Shown: one piece after another, positions 28,201 through 36,675 of the stretch
How the letters are laid out: every line of letters starts with the position of its first letter
Numbering within the stretch: position 1 is the first letter of the stretch
Assembly (NCBI RefSeq): GCF_901933205.1
Contig: NC_044571.1
Span: 72,789,689-72,853,688 of the forward strand
DNA: 64,000 bases
Origin: Camarhynchus parvulus
Lineage: Eukaryota; Chordata; Aves; Passeriformes; Thraupidae
Direction of reading: 5' to 3'
Made by a program: the position numbers and the translations under genes
The notes under the pieces: model-generated
What the model was told of the DNA's origin: nothing
Databases searched by the model: none
What the model saw: only the letters and a program-made list of their open reading frames with translations

Positions 28201-30443
28201 CAAAAGAGAGATATCTCCAGAGTTTCAATGGGACATCCAGATTTTGTTGCTAGCACAGAAGAATCATGGAACTGGTGACTGAAGGTGTTTGGCAGACTAG
28301 TTGACAGAGCTTTCCAGATTATCATTAATGCTTTTTTTCTCTCCAACCCTCTGATTTTGACTGGAGTTTTGTGTCTCTCCCTAAAGTATTTCTAAAGCAG
28401 CATTTTTGTAAAATGGATTTTGTCACAGGTGGCCTGTCCTGAAAGTGGTAATGACACTTGTGTCAGCATGTCTGACTGACCGTGTGTGGCTGTTTCAAAC
28501 TCCTAATGCTCTGCCTCCAGAGAGATTGGGTGAAATTTGGCATGTCCCCTCCCCAGGAGTGAAGCACGTGGGATCTGCTGTGCTGGGATGTGCTGGCAGT
28601 GAGAGCTCAGACCCACAACAGCAGGGTCACAGCAACTGAATGAGCTTTCAGGCAGGCACTGAGGCATGGTGACTGCCCGTGCATGAACTGTGTCTGCTGC
28701 AAATGTGAGATAAGACAGCTTAGCCTAACCCAGAGCAAAAGAAATTTAATGTAATTCCAATTATTGCAGGTGCAGGATAGGGTCCAGGTGCACTGCTCAG
28801 TGCAAATGAGGTGGCTGTTTAAGCTGAGCCTAAAACTTCACAGTGTTGCTCTTAAAAATATTGTATTTTCTGGAAGAAATAGAGGTAAGAAGTATACCCT
28901 GTTCTCTTCATTTGTCTAAAAGAATGAAAGAAAGGTTAAATGTTGCTTTCAATGTCCAATAATGAAAAGAAAAAATAAATAAATTGCCATATATGTATGT
29001 ATGTATGTAAATTATCGTTTACAGCTGGATGAGCTACTATCCACTTAAAAAAACAAACCAAAGCAAAATCACAACAAAATCCCCCCAACCCTTATTTGTG
29101 CCATTATCCTGTATTTCTTGACTGACCAGTAGCTTAGTACTCACTTTAGCTTCTCCAGTTCAAAATTCACTGAGTAATTTTTTATGAAATTATTAGTACT
29201 TTTGCTTGAAGAATCTTTAAAAGGGCAAATGCTCCTGAAAGTAAAGGACACTTGCCAGAAAAAAAAACCCACAACAATAAAAAGAAGCTGCTTGTCAAGA
29301 GGGCGGTTCAGTCACTGATGTGTTAATGCTTGGTTTGTCCTTGCAGATGTTGCTTCTCTCCATCAGAACGACTCTTCCTATGACAGCCTGGAAAATGAGG
29401 CGAATGATGAAGCTGACTCTTCCTCCAGTGACTGGATTAAAACATGTGATCAGGATTACAGAAGCAGGGAGTCTGTCTTCACTCTGAGCGATGGCGATTC
29501 GGAGCAGACGGAAGTGGACGAAATCCAAAGCCAAACCAAACTGAAGCAGTTGGAAATTTCTGACAACGCGCACCCGAAGTTTTCCTTGCAAGAAAACTCA
29601 AGCAAGTCTCCCTACTCCAGTGGTGTCACATCAGCAGCTGCCTCGGGTGCTCCCAAGGCTGTGCGGAGGCACCGGCGCTCCTCCGAGCCCGCGGTTGGCC
29701 TACAGGGCTGCGGTTCCGGCCGTGCCGAGGATGCCGGGCCACGCGAGAAGGCCACACGCAAAGCCAGCTGTGACGTGGTCCTGCCTCACCAAGATGAGGA
29801 ATGTCTCTGCCAGCGCCGGTCGCTGCAGGTGGAGAGGCAAAAGCTCAGCAATCAGAGCTTGCTTGTAGGGATTGGTGTTGGTAGAAGTGACAACACAAAC
29901 AAAAATGTTGAAAGGAAAGACCTGTCTCATTGTCTCCTGCCTCCAACGCCAGAGGGATTAAATACTTGCTCAGGATTTAGCTCTTTTAGCCAGTCTTCTT
30001 CTGGGACATCTCCATCTGTGTCGTCACTTTGCTCCCTGGACAGTGCTTTCTCCCAGTTCTCAGACCAGGCTCTGTTTACCTTCAGTGAAACCTCCTCCCC
30101 TTTTGACGGCACTTTCCAGTTGCTAAAGAAACACGAGGACACTGCTGCTGCTGCTGTGGCTGATGACTGTTTCCTTCCACCCACCACAGTGCCACCATCT
30201 CCACAACCTACTGACACTGGGGCTGAGAGGGGCTTGGTGGGGCCCAGCCGCAGGTCAGCACCCCTGAAACCTACTGATGGAGTCGATGGCTGTTGCATTA
30301 AGCCTGACCTTCAGCCATTGCCTCTGAAAGTCACTGGGAGAGACGGACTTCATGAGCAAAGAGGAGGTCTAGAAAAGCATTACAGCAATCCAAAGTTTGA
30401 AGAGACTGACCAAAGCTTTTTGCAGAGGAATTTTAATGCTTAA
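1630..30443 (+). CDS. ARHGAP20: ARHGAP20, Rho GTPase-activating protein 20 (13 3' coding exons; 5' part outside window)
   Basis: Thirteen exons join with consistent phases into 874 complete codons ending in TAA. In order the protein has a PH-like domain (visible residues about 1-121), a Ras-associating domain (about 125-215), a basic linker with RSIINWAFW, a RhoGAP domain (about 300-510) and a 365-residue serine-rich tail. RhoGAP signatures are present: arginine finger in GIFRRSG, KDFLRNIPGS, and NQMNAFNLAVCIAPSLLW. The family stimulates GTP hydrolysis by Rho proteins. ARHGAP20 (RA-RhoGAP) is known as a Rap1-responsive RhoGAP linked to neurite outgrowth. Identification rests on remembered similarity to the human protein along its whole length. 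The human protein is about 1190 residues; allowing about 100 upstream residues, this one would be near 970, with the loss in the tail. No frameshift or premature stop is seen, so the gene looks functional. Confidence 0.96.
1801..6876 (+). other. ARHGAP20 intron A-B
   Basis: This 5.1-kb intron is the longest in the window. Nothing in it looks coding or like a known repeat. It has only ordinary unique AT-rich sequence with short A and T runs. Confidence 0.75.
6877..7026 (+). CDS. ARHGAP20: ARHGAP20 exon B: PH-like domain middle
   Basis: The exon has acceptor cctgcag, donor GTAAGA and 150 nt, phase 2 to 2. It encodes FKLKCQARLCEMWTAFC and SFVLGWPTTNCVANF, matching the ARHGAP20 segment with FVLGWPTVNCVATF that I recall from mammals. 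Charged residues around CEGSTDPDRS form a variable loop. It does not appear as a long ORF because it is short and flanked by in-frame stops, but the splice sites and phase fit both neighbours. Confidence 0.93.
7027..8791 (+). other. ARHGAP20 intron B-C
   Basis: A 1.8-kb unique intron with no recognised repeat or RNA gene. Confidence 0.75.
8792..8833 (+). CDS. ARHGAP20: ARHGAP20 exon C: 42-nt exon ending the PH-like domain
   Basis: This small exon has acceptor ctttcag and encodes SAEQKETWLSVLQRY, the C-terminal PH helix with its conserved tryptophan. It is 42 nt and symmetrical (phase 2 to 2), so skipping it would keep the frame. The donor GTACTT is weak because +4 and +5 depart from the consensus. 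Supported by phase fit and by similarity to the mammalian EQKDKWLSLLQRY segment. Confidence 0.9.
8834..9719 (+). other. ARHGAP20 intron C-D
   Basis: A 0.9-kb intron that follows the weak donor of exon C. Nothing else is seen in it. Confidence 0.75.
9720..9804 (+). CDS. ARHGAP20: ARHGAP20 exon D: linker and start of Ras-associating domain
   Basis: The exon has acceptor ttgtcag, consensus donor GTAAGT and 85 nt, ending in phase 0. It encodes a charged linker (REEKEKDNPKS) and the first RA-domain strand, IRLTIIAKDMGTCAY. RA domains bind GTP-loaded Ras/Rap proteins; in this family the partner reported is Rap1. Confidence 0.94.
9805..12459 (+). other. ARHGAP20 intron D-E
   Basis: A 2.7-kb intron. 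A GC-richer patch near 11420-11780 gives overlapping ORFs of 146 and 117 codons on opposite strands. Their composition is low-complexity Cys/Ser/Ala and I see no family signature, so I regard it as non-coding. Confidence 0.7.
12460..12537 (+). CDS. ARHGAP20: ARHGAP20 exon E: Ras-associating domain
   Basis: The exon has acceptor ttcacag, donor GTAAGT and 78 nt in phase 0 to 0. It encodes SKTLNVTNVDTANDVILMAL followed by QQLGIN, the second strand and first helix of the ubiquitin-like RA fold. It too is symmetrical, though loss would break the domain. Confidence 0.95.
12538..16019 (+). other. ARHGAP20 intron E-F
   Basis: A 3.5-kb intron with no supported gene. A GC-richer stretch near 15430-15850 has no recognisable repeat identity. 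Confidence 0.7.
16020..16086 (+). CDS. ARHGAP20: ARHGAP20 exon F: Ras-associating domain
   Basis: The 67-nt exon encodes GSEKDYKLWVISGREHAPYPLI and ends one base into the next codon. The YKLWVISG strand is typical of RA domains. The acceptor is tttaaag, with A instead of C/T at -3, so it is below average. The donor is consensus GTAAGT. The AG was chosen because it alone keeps the frame: the adjacent reading gives an immediate stop. Confidence 0.92.
16087..18013 (+). other. ARHGAP20 intron F-G
   Basis: A 1.9-kb intron with no supported gene. A phrase near 17027-17060 faintly resembles a decayed CR1 3' end but is too weak to call. Confidence 0.65.
18014..18196 (+). CDS. ARHGAP20: ARHGAP20 exon G: end of RA domain and linker
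   Basis: The exon has acceptor gaacag, donor GTACGT and 183 nt in phase 1 to 1. It encodes GHEYPFGITMSHIRDAM (end of the RA domain), a variable Cys/Pro-rich stretch (PCACPRQ) and the conserved PFLPEQLPQELQCQFVLKPS. The exon is markedly GC-rich compared with its flanking introns. Confidence 0.94.
18197..22407 (+). other. ARHGAP20 intron G-H
   Basis: A 4.2-kb intron. It holds one (AC)n microsatellite (listed separately) and a GC-richer patch near 19700-19940. No gene is seen. Confidence 0.7.
22208..22239. repeat. (AC)n microsatellite
   Basis: Sixteen uninterrupted AC units lie in intron G-H. Such a run is probably polymorphic. Confidence 0.98.
22408..22586 (+). CDS. ARHGAP20: ARHGAP20 exon H: basic linker and entry to RhoGAP domain
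   Basis: The exon has acceptor tccccag, donor GTGAGT and 179 nt ending in phase 0. It encodes a basic patch (FKRKRS) and IINWAFWRGPGTHLDNAP, then LFGLLLTTICEDDNLPKPLL, where the RhoGAP domain begins. IINWAFWRG is a strong ARHGAP20 signature. Confidence 0.95.
22587..25514 (+). other. ARHGAP20 intron H-I
   Basis: A 2.9-kb intron. It contains a palindromic, possibly ancient amniote repeat near 23300-23410 (listed separately). A phrase near 23705 faintly recalls a CR1 3' end. Confidence 0.7.
23300..23410. repeat. Possible ancient amniote repeat remnant with perfect palindrome
   Basis: A perfect 10-bp inverted repeat separated by 2 bp (23369-23378 and 23381-23390) is followed by CACACCAGTTTACAAGAGGA. 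The combination recalls old interspersed elements shared by crocodiles, turtles and birds, with a CCACTGAAATCAGTGG-like core next to TTACACCAG. The family assignment is from memory and unverified. Confidence 0.4.
25515..25676 (+). CDS. ARHGAP20: ARHGAP20 exon I: RhoGAP domain with arginine finger
   Basis: The exon has acceptor ttttttag, donor GTATGT and 162 nt, phase 0 to 0. It encodes DMLSLLYQEGPSTKGIFR followed by RSG. The catalytic arginine finger of the GxFRxSG box is the AGA codon at 25566-25568. The rest (FKELKEKLDSGTEVDL and ESIFVTASLFK) forms the next two helices. The arginine inserts into the Rho active site to speed GTP hydrolysis, so catalysis appears intact. Confidence 0.96.
25677..26673 (+). 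other. ARHGAP20 intron I-J
   Basis: A 1.0-kb intron; nothing notable is seen. Confidence 0.75.
26674..26783 (+). CDS. ARHGAP20: ARHGAP20 exon J: RhoGAP domain
   Basis: The exon has acceptor ttgataag, donor GTAGTT and 110 nt, phase 0 to 2. It encodes DFLRNIPGSILSSQLCDKW and VSVLDQGNNEEKIKSIQR. Together with the lysine ending exon I this makes the conserved LKxFLRxLP-like element that stabilises the active site. The donor is mediocre. Confidence 0.94.
27024..27213 (+). CDS. ARHGAP20: ARHGAP20 exon K: RhoGAP domain
   Basis: The exon has acceptor ttttcag, donor GTGAGA and 190 nt ending in phase 0. It encodes LLEHLPRANVVLLRYIFGVL and NQMNAFNLAVCIAPSLLWPP, the highly conserved helix with the RhoGAP asparagine that contacts Rho. 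Intron J-K is only 240 bp. Confidence 0.96.
27214..27655 (+). other. ARHGAP20 intron K-L
   Basis: A 442-bp intron between two RhoGAP exons; no repeat is seen. Confidence 0.8.
27656..27767 (+). CDS. ARHGAP20: ARHGAP20 exon L: last RhoGAP helix
   Basis: The exon has acceptor gttgcag, donor GTAATG and 112 nt, phase 0 to 1. It encodes ISSLVQFLIENCCRIFGDEV followed by TSLFGEIL, the closing helix typical of RhoGAP domains, then a short linker (KRENSS) into the tail. Confidence 0.94.
27768..29346 (+). other. ARHGAP20 intron L-M
   Basis: A 1.6-kb intron with A-rich runs near 28017-28065 and a short (ATGT)n run at 28992-29008. No gene is seen. Confidence 0.75.
29347..30443 (+). CDS. ARHGAP20: ARHGAP20 exon M: long terminal exon, serine-rich tail
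   Basis: The acceptor is cttgcag. The exon encodes 365 residues and ends in TAA at 30441-30443. It opens with an acidic stretch (NDSSYDSLENEANDEAD) well conserved with mammals and a LSDGDSEQ motif. It then carries one basic motif RRHRRSSEP (29664-29690) followed by KASCDVVL, LQVERQKLSNQSLLVGIGVG, a serine-rich block with SFSQSSSGTSPSVSS, and a short alanine run (30142-30160). From memory, mammalian ARHGAP20 has two copies of the RRHRRCSEP-to-NQSLV segment (ANXL repeats); only one is seen here. The tail is probably disordered and phosphorylated, which is inference. Confidence 0.94.
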
Positions 30444-31172
30444 AATAAACACCATAAAGAAAATGCCTTTGGTGTTGATGTGTGTTCATTTTAAGTTTAA
30501 CATCCAGATTGTTCAAATTTAATTGAGCAGTCCCCGGACTCACAGGTTTTCTTTTTTTAGGAAACTGAGTAATGTTCCAATATGAAGCTTTGCAGGAACA
30601 TTGCAGGAATAATAAAAATTGCTGAAAAGCAAGCAAACAGAAATCTCCTGAAAATCTGGAAGGGACCCAGGAGGTAACTAAGGCCAGTGTCCTGTTCCCT
30701 GACCCTGCGAGGGCAGCAGGCTGCCTGCTGGGCCTCTGTCCTTGAGCACTCGAGTGTTGAGCCTTGCAGATGTGAGTCCCAGTCCTTTGTGCTTTTGATG
30801 TAGCGTGCAAAGTCAGCATAGCTTCCATAACTGTGGTACTATACTACTGTTCTGTAACTGATAAATATTACCTTCATTGTCCTCCAAGGAGTAAGTGTGT
30901 TGTTTTCTGTATGTTTATACAGTATGTTCAATAGGTGTAGTTATTTCTTTCATGCTGCAAAAGAAAGAAAAAAGTAAGCCCAAAAATATGTAAAGGGAAA
31001 TGCTGAATCTTGTAACTAACACCTTGCAACTCTACGTTTCATTTACTGTGCTTTGTTGGTTGTTCTGTTCATGTTTAAGTTGTGAATAGTTTCTTAACAT
31101 TGCTGTAAATGGCATTATGTATTATTGCAAGCAGAACACAGGTAATTTTATTATGCAACATCTAAAACATAA
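30444..31172 (+). other. ARHGAP20 3' UTR, proximal part
   Basis: The sequence after the stop codon becomes AT-rich with UTR-like character. AATAAA occurs at 30444-30449, directly after the stop, and at 30611-30616. The first is too close to the stop to be a likely main site. The extent of the UTR is inferred. Confidence 0.55.
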
Positions 31173-32078
31173 AACCACAGAATGGATTGGGTTGGAAAGG
31201 ACCTTAAAGATCATCCAGTTCCAACCTCCTGCCATAGAGACAGGGATACCTCCCACTAGACCGGGTTGCTCAGAACCGCATTCAACCTAGCCTTGAATAC
31301 TTCCAGGGATGGGGTATCCATAACTTTTTGGGGCAACCTGTTCTAGTGCTTCACCACTCTCTGAGTAGAATTTCTTCCTAATCTAATCCTGCTCTCTTTT
31401 AGTTTAAAACTTTGCCCCTTGTCCTGCTGCTATCTGCCTGTATAAAAAGCCACCTCCCTTCTTTTTATAAGCCCCCTTAAGGTAATGGAAGGCCTAAGTG
31501 GGATCTTCCTGAAGCCTCCTCTTCTCCAGGCTTAACAATCCCAACTCTCAACATTTCCTCACAGAGGAGATTTTCCATTCCTCTAATGTTCTTTATGGTC
31601 CTTCTCTGTACCAACTCCAGCAGGTCCCTGTCCTCCCTGTGCTGGGAGCCCAGAGCTGATGCAGCCCTGCAGGTGGGCTCTGAGCAGAGCAGAGGGGCAG
31701 AATCCCCTCCCTGGCCCTGCTGCCCACCATTGGATGCAGCCCAGGACACGTTTGGCTCTCTGGGCTGTGGGAGCACACTGACAGCTCATGGCCAGCCTCT
31801 CATCCTCCAGCATTCCCAAGTCCTTCTCAGCAGGGCTGCTCTCAGTGAGTTCCTCTCCCAGTCTGTAGCTGTATCTGGCCTTGCCCTGACCCAGGGCAAG
31901 GTGCAGCACCTTGCACTTAGACTTGTTGAACCTCCTGAAGTTCTCATGGGCCCACTTCTCAAGTTTGTCCAGGTCCCTCTGGGTGGCATCCCGTCCTTCT
32001 GTTGTGTCAGCTGCACCTCTCGGCATCCTGTCACCTACCAACCTGCTGAGGGTGCACTCAATCTCACTGTCTGTGTCC
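31173..32078 (-). mobile_element. CR1 LINE fragment, 5'-truncated, inside ARHGAP20 3' UTR
   Basis: The left end (CAGAATGGATTGGGTTGGAA, then GGACCTTAAAGATCATCCAG) is the reverse complement of the standard avian CR1 3' end. The minus strand carries an open stretch (31583-32041) with RDLDKLEKWAHENFRRFNKS and KVLHLALG, typical of the CR1 ORF2 region after the reverse-transcriptase core. The copy is 5'-truncated and lies antisense to ARHGAP20. Confidence 0.93.
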
Positions 32079-32275
32079 TACATCATATAATATATTGGAG
32101 TAATGCATTATCTAAATGCTTTGAGTTTGTATAATATATCCTGTTAAATTTTGCTATTATATATGTTCTGAAAAAAATGTGTATTTTTGTACTTGCAAAA
32201 AACTGCTGCTAATTTTACAAGTTCTGTTTTGTTGTTACGGCACTGGTATTGATGTGTATGCATTCAATGCTATAT

Positions 32276-32281
32276 ATTAAA
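32276..32281 (+). terminator. Candidate poly(A) signal ATTAAA for ARHGAP20
   Basis: ATTAAA sits in a very AT-rich stretch and is followed within about 40 bp by T/GT-rich sequence, as a cleavage site would need. Two further candidates lie downstream. Confidence 0.4.
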
Positions 32282-32866
32282 TATTATTTGTTATGTCATA
32301 AATTCCGTTTATATTCTGTGGAATTTTTTTAATGTCAGTTCTACAAACTATTGCTGAAGCAGAATTCCCAATGATAGCACTGCAAATCTTGTGTGAGAAA
32401 GGACTGAAGCATTTTTCTTCCGCTTTGGGTGGCATCATTCCTACTGCATGTCATCATCCTGTTGATTTTTGTAAATTCTAGTAATTCTCAAGCAAGAATT
32501 CCTACTCTTTTTCTGAAAACATCTAGGAGGATGTTTTCAGCTAATGGGACCCAGTCAACAATATAGAGGTGAAGAGAGATCTCATGAGATAATACCTATT
32601 GGGATTGGGAGCAAGAAAAGGAGGTGAGTAAACCAATGAATGAGAGCAAGATTTATTCTTTAATATTAGCGGGTTCTTCTTTTCATATTCGGCTGTTTTA
32701 ATGAAAACAGTGGTATGCGGAATCTGATCTATAACAGTCACTTTACAAAGGTAAAATACTTTACCAAGTATTTTGCATTTTGCATTTTGAGACCTGTCAT
32801 CTAACAGCCCTACACATACACCTCCTTCAAAACAAACAAAGACTGATTGATGTGATGCTATTTTGA

Positions 32867-32872
32867 AATAAA
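32867..32872 (+). terminator. Candidate poly(A) signal AATAAA for ARHGAP20
   Basis: A canonical hexamer in AT-rich sequence about 2.4 kb after the stop codon. Confidence 0.35.
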
Positions 32873-32973
32873 ACAGCTACTTTGCATTTCCATTTCTTTT
32901 CAAAACAGTAAAAACCATATTGTTGTGCTGCCAAGATTACATCGAGTAGCAAATACTGATTCGTTGTATCAAT

Positions 32974-32979
32974 AATAAA
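32974..32979 (+). terminator. Candidate distal poly(A) signal AATAAA for ARHGAP20
   Basis: A canonical hexamer followed by a CT/GT-containing stretch. It is the last good candidate before repeat-derived sequence starts at about 33.38 kb. Confidence 0.4.
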
Positions 32980-33379
32980 GCTTTAGAAAATCTCTAGTCT
33001 CTGCAACATAAATTTTCTGTCCTGCAAATGGTGTCTTCCTACAAGTCATTTATCCCTGCTGTCTGAAGAAAGAGTATATCAAAGTATGCTTCCATGTAAA
33101 GTGAGTTATGTGTCTCCTTTTGAGCTGTAGCTAATGCTGGAGTGATTTCAGCTTTAAATGTATGGCAGACAAGCTGGATGTAGACCCAGCACAATTTGAA
33201 ATGCACTTCTGTCTTACAAGACATACACCCTGCTGCTGCACGAGCCATGTTCTGTGACAATCACAAAAAGCACTAATGGGGAAAATCACTGTCTGCAACA
33301 CCTCTGGGATGTGAGCACACAGTGAAGGAATTAAATGCTGCTCAGACCCAAAATGGATCATACTGAACCTTTTTAGAGT

Positions 33380-33985
33380 GTCAGATGCAGCTCTGAGCAC
33401 TGCAGTAAGCATCCCCCTGGCTCTGCTGTGGGTCTCCTCCATGGGCTACAGGGAGATCTGTGCATCCCTATGGATCTCCGTGGGCTGCAGGAGTACAGCT
33501 GCCTCCCCATGGTCTGCTCCAAGGACTGCAGGGGGATCTGTGCATCCCCATGGCCTGCTCCAAGGGCTGCAGGGGGATCTGTGCATCCCCATGGATCTCC
33601 ATGGGCTACAGGGGCACAGCTGCCTCCCCATGGTCTGCTCCAAGGGCTGCAGGGGAATTGCAGCTCTGGTACCTGGAGCACCTCCTGCCCCTCCTCTGCA
33701 CTGAGCTGGGTGTCTGCAGAGCCATCCCTTTCACATATTCTCACTCCTCTCTCCAACTGCCATTGTGCATTTTTTTTGCCTTTCTTTTACCCTGTTATCC
33801 CAGCTGCTGGGCTCAGCCATGACCAGCAGTGGGACCATCTTGGGGTGGGCTGGCTTTGGCTCTGTTGGAGACAGGGAAGTTTCTGGAAGCATTCCCCCCC
33901 ATCCCTCCACACCCCCACACCCTCACATTTTTCTGTAGCCTCCCACTACCAAAACCCTGCCATGTACATCCAACACATTCTGTGA
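33380..33985. repeat. Avian interspersed repeat with internal minisatellite (family unassigned)
   Basis: The flanks resemble a repeat seen widely in bird genomes: a segment with TTCTCACTCCTCTCTCCAAC and CATTGTGCA, then GGCTTTGGCTCTGTTGGA, then CTACCAAAACCCTGCCATG. This follows a GGGCTGCAGGGG minisatellite. I recognise the pattern but cannot assign a family name. ORFs of up to 185 codons through it are products of the repeat. Confidence 0.5.
33443..33660. repeat. Minisatellite of 39-41-bp units with 121-bp higher-order period
   Basis: Units begin with GGGCTRCAGG or a close variant at 33443, 33482, 33523, 33564, 33603 and 33644, giving spacings of 39, 41, 41, 39 and 41. Units 1 and 4, 2 and 5, and 3 and 6 match best, so two trimers of exactly 121 bp are present. 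Confidence 0.93.
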
Positions 33986-35319
33986 GAATGTGGTGGGCTA
34001 GAGGTGGCCCCGAGCACTGAGCTCCCTCTTCTGCCCTGGCTCCAGCTGTGTCCCCCACACATCCTGCTCACTGTGGGTCACCTGTCTCCATAAACTCCAT
34101 GTAAGCCTGTCTCCATAAACTAGGGTGGCTGCTTTGGAGGAGCTGCTCAAGTTTTTGTGACAAATGGTACGTGAGATGTTTCCCAAATGCTTACTTCTTT
34201 CATGAAGTACCAAAATCTCACAGAGAAAATATAAAATAAAAAGATGACTGAGTTAGGGAAGAAACAGTGGCTGTGACTTCTCATTTACTGCTGTCAAACA
34301 CAGAAAATGAAGCAAACTGACAAATTACCTCACTACTGGACTTTCTGTCCCCCAGGGGTTAATGTTCTCATTGTTAATGAGCATCCTGCCTCTGTTTCAC
34401 AAGTGCTAGCCATCATTCCTTTCAGGTAATTTCAGAGATTACTATAATGTAAATTTTGAGCTATTTGTTCTCAGCCTGCTTTGAAGATTTTTTGAGTTTT
34501 TTTGGTTTAGTGTTTTTTTGGTGGATTTTTTTGGTTTGTTTTTTTTTTTTTTTGGTGGGCTCTTCCATTCTTCTTCTTCAATCTCATAAATGCTGTTGCT
34601 TCATCCCTGCAAGTTTTATGCACAGCCCAATTCAGGAAGCAGGAAGACATGTACCATCTAATCCTTGTCTAAATGAGTTTGTAGAGTTCAAGCAAAATGG
34701 ATTATAGATCCAGGGAATGAAGCATGACCTTTAAACTGAAAGTGTCTCTCTATCCAAAACTCCAAATCACTGGATTTCTGTTAATAGCTGCTGCTTCATG
34801 CCCTTTTTTTTCTTTTTGTTTTTTGGGGAAATAGGTGGTCCCAGGATCTGGTAGTTGACATCTCATTTTCAGATCTGCTCATGATCTACTTTATGATATT
34901 GGGCAAATTTGTTTGCCTCCTCTGCTGCCTGTTTTGCACCCCTTGTCTTTTCTCTAAGTATCCTGGTGTGCTGGGTCACAGTGGTGGTTGGTGTTTCCTC
35001 CCATCCTAAACATAGCTGTTCACCCATGCACAAGCAGACACGGAGGCTGGGAGGTGGCTGCTGCTTTTGGGGACCACATGCAGAAGTGCAATCACAAATA
35101 TGCACACAGTGAGGCTGCCATAACCCATACAAACTGATTTGTTTCATGTCCTGCAGATGAGCCTGTGCATCAACAAAACATCCCAAACAATCTCACTGAG
35201 TTGGGCCTATCAACCTCCTCTCATTTCTATCCATAAAAACACTGGGGAAGGGGGGAATTCAGGCTGCAAGGGGCCTCAGAAGATGCCTGACTCAACCTCT
35301 TGCTTGCACATCCATGTAT
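33986..35319. other. Intergenic, no gene seen
   Basis: Unique sequence with a T-rich low-complexity tract at 34489-34555, which could be a decayed poly(A) tail read from the other strand. Nothing coding is recognised. Confidence 0.6.
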
Positions 35320-36470
35320 AATCATAGAATCATAGAGTTGTTTAGGTTGGAAAAAGCCTTTAAGATCATCATGTCAACTGCTAAACCGTGTCCCTAAGCA
35401 CCACATTTATACACCTTTTATGTACTTCCAGGGATGGACTCCAACACTTCCCTGGACAGCCTACTTCAGTGCTTGACAGCCCTTTATGTTTTCCTAAGAA
35501 ACAAAAAGGGTCTAAAACTCCCCTGGTGCAATCTGATGCCATTTTCTCTTGTCCTATTTTTATTTGAGGGCAGAAGAGGCTGACCCCCACCTGGCTGCAC
35601 CCTCCTGTCAGGCAGCTGCAGAGAGTGATGAGTTCCCCCTGAGCCTCCTTTTCTCCAGGCTGAACACCCCCAGCTCCCTCAGCTGCTCCTCACAGCACTT
35701 GTGCTCCAGACCCTTCCCCAGCTCCGTTGCCCTTCTCTGGACACGCTCCAGCCCCTCAATGTCTCTCTTGCACTGAGGGGCCCAGAACTGAGCACAGGAT
35801 TGGAGCTGTGGCCTCAGCAGTGCTGGGTACAGGGGGACGGTCACTGCCCTGCTCCTGCTGGCCACAGCCTGGCTGATCCAGGCCAGGATGCCATCGGCCT
35901 TCTGGGCCACCTGGGCACACCCTGCATCATGTTCAGCTCCTGTCAACCAGCACCCCCAGATCCTTTTCCACCAGGCAGCTTCCCAGCCACTGCCCCCAGC
36001 CTGCAGCACTACCCGGGGTTGTTGTGATCCCAGTGCAGGACCTGGACTTGGCCTTGCTGAACATCATACAATTGGTCTTGACCCCTCCATCCAGCTTGTC
36101 CAAATCCCTCTGCAGAGCCTTCCTGCCCTTCAGCAAATCAACACTCCCACCCAACCTGGTGTCATCTGCAAACTGACTGGGGGGTCTCATTTCCTTCACC
36201 TAGATCATTGATAAAGATATTAAACAGAGCTGACTGCAAAACTGATCTGTGGGGAACATCACTTGTGACCGGCCACCTGTTGGATTTATCTCTATTCCCC
36301 TCCACTCTCTGGCCCCACACATCCAGCCAGCAAAGAGTTCTCACTCAGCAAAGAGTTCACCTGTGCAAGCCATGAGCAGACTGTTTGCTCCAGGTGAATG
36401 CTTCAGGTGACAGCATTGAAGGCTTGTGCCAAAGACGTGTAGCTCATGTCCAGATGAGAGACAGCAATGA
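35320..36470 (-). mobile_element. CR1 LINE fragment with reverse-transcriptase motifs
   Basis: The left end, AATCATAGAATCATAGAG, is the reverse complement of a CR1 3' terminus with its octamer repeats. On the minus strand the frames read SDVPHRSVLQSALFNIFIND and then FADDTRLGG, the finger motif and catalytic aspartates of the CR1 reverse transcriptase, followed by LQRDLDKLDGG. Frame breaks show that it is dead. It is 5'-truncated and older than the 31-kb copy judging by its irregularity. Confidence 0.93.
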
Positions 36471-36555
36471 CCATCACAGCTGGAGAAATTTTGTTAAAAG
36501 CGGCTGCCTCAGACAATTAACATAATGTTTTGGAACAATGATTACAGAGTCAAGT

Positions 36556-36675
36556 ATCATAGAATATACTGAGTCAGAAGGGACCCACAAGAATCAACGA
36601 GTCCAACTCTTGGTCCTTCACAGCACCATCCCCAAGAGTCACACCATGTGCCCAAGAGTATTGATGGTGATGTCT
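36556..36675 (-). mobile_element. Short CR1 3' end (different subfamily)
   Basis: TATCATAGAATATACTGAGT, then GGGACCCACAAGAATCAACGA and GTCCAACTC, matches the CR1 subfamily ending with the 'GAGTTGGAAGGGACCCA' type of sequence. Only about 120 bp remain. Confidence 0.8.

Larger units (their letters stand above)
32079..32979 (+). other. ARHGAP20 3' UTR, distal part (probable)
   Basis: The AT-rich UTR-like sequence resumes beyond the CR1 copy, with no coding frame. Three poly(A) signal candidates are listed separately. The transcript may end near 32.3 kb or 33.0 kb; RNA data would decide. Confidence 0.5.

Noticed and set aside
30444..30449. AATAAA immediately after the ARHGAP20 stop as the main poly(A) signal
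   Set aside because: Cleavage would fall about 20 nt past the stop, and UTR-like sequence with better sites continues for 2 kb.
31583..32041. 152-codon minus-strand ORF
   Set aside because: It is a leftover of CR1 ORF2 and not a host gene; it is recorded as part of the mobile element.
33373..33985. Several ORFs of 100-185 codons at 33.4-34.0 kb
   Set aside because: They are translations of a minisatellite with unit lengths near 40 bp inside an interspersed repeat.
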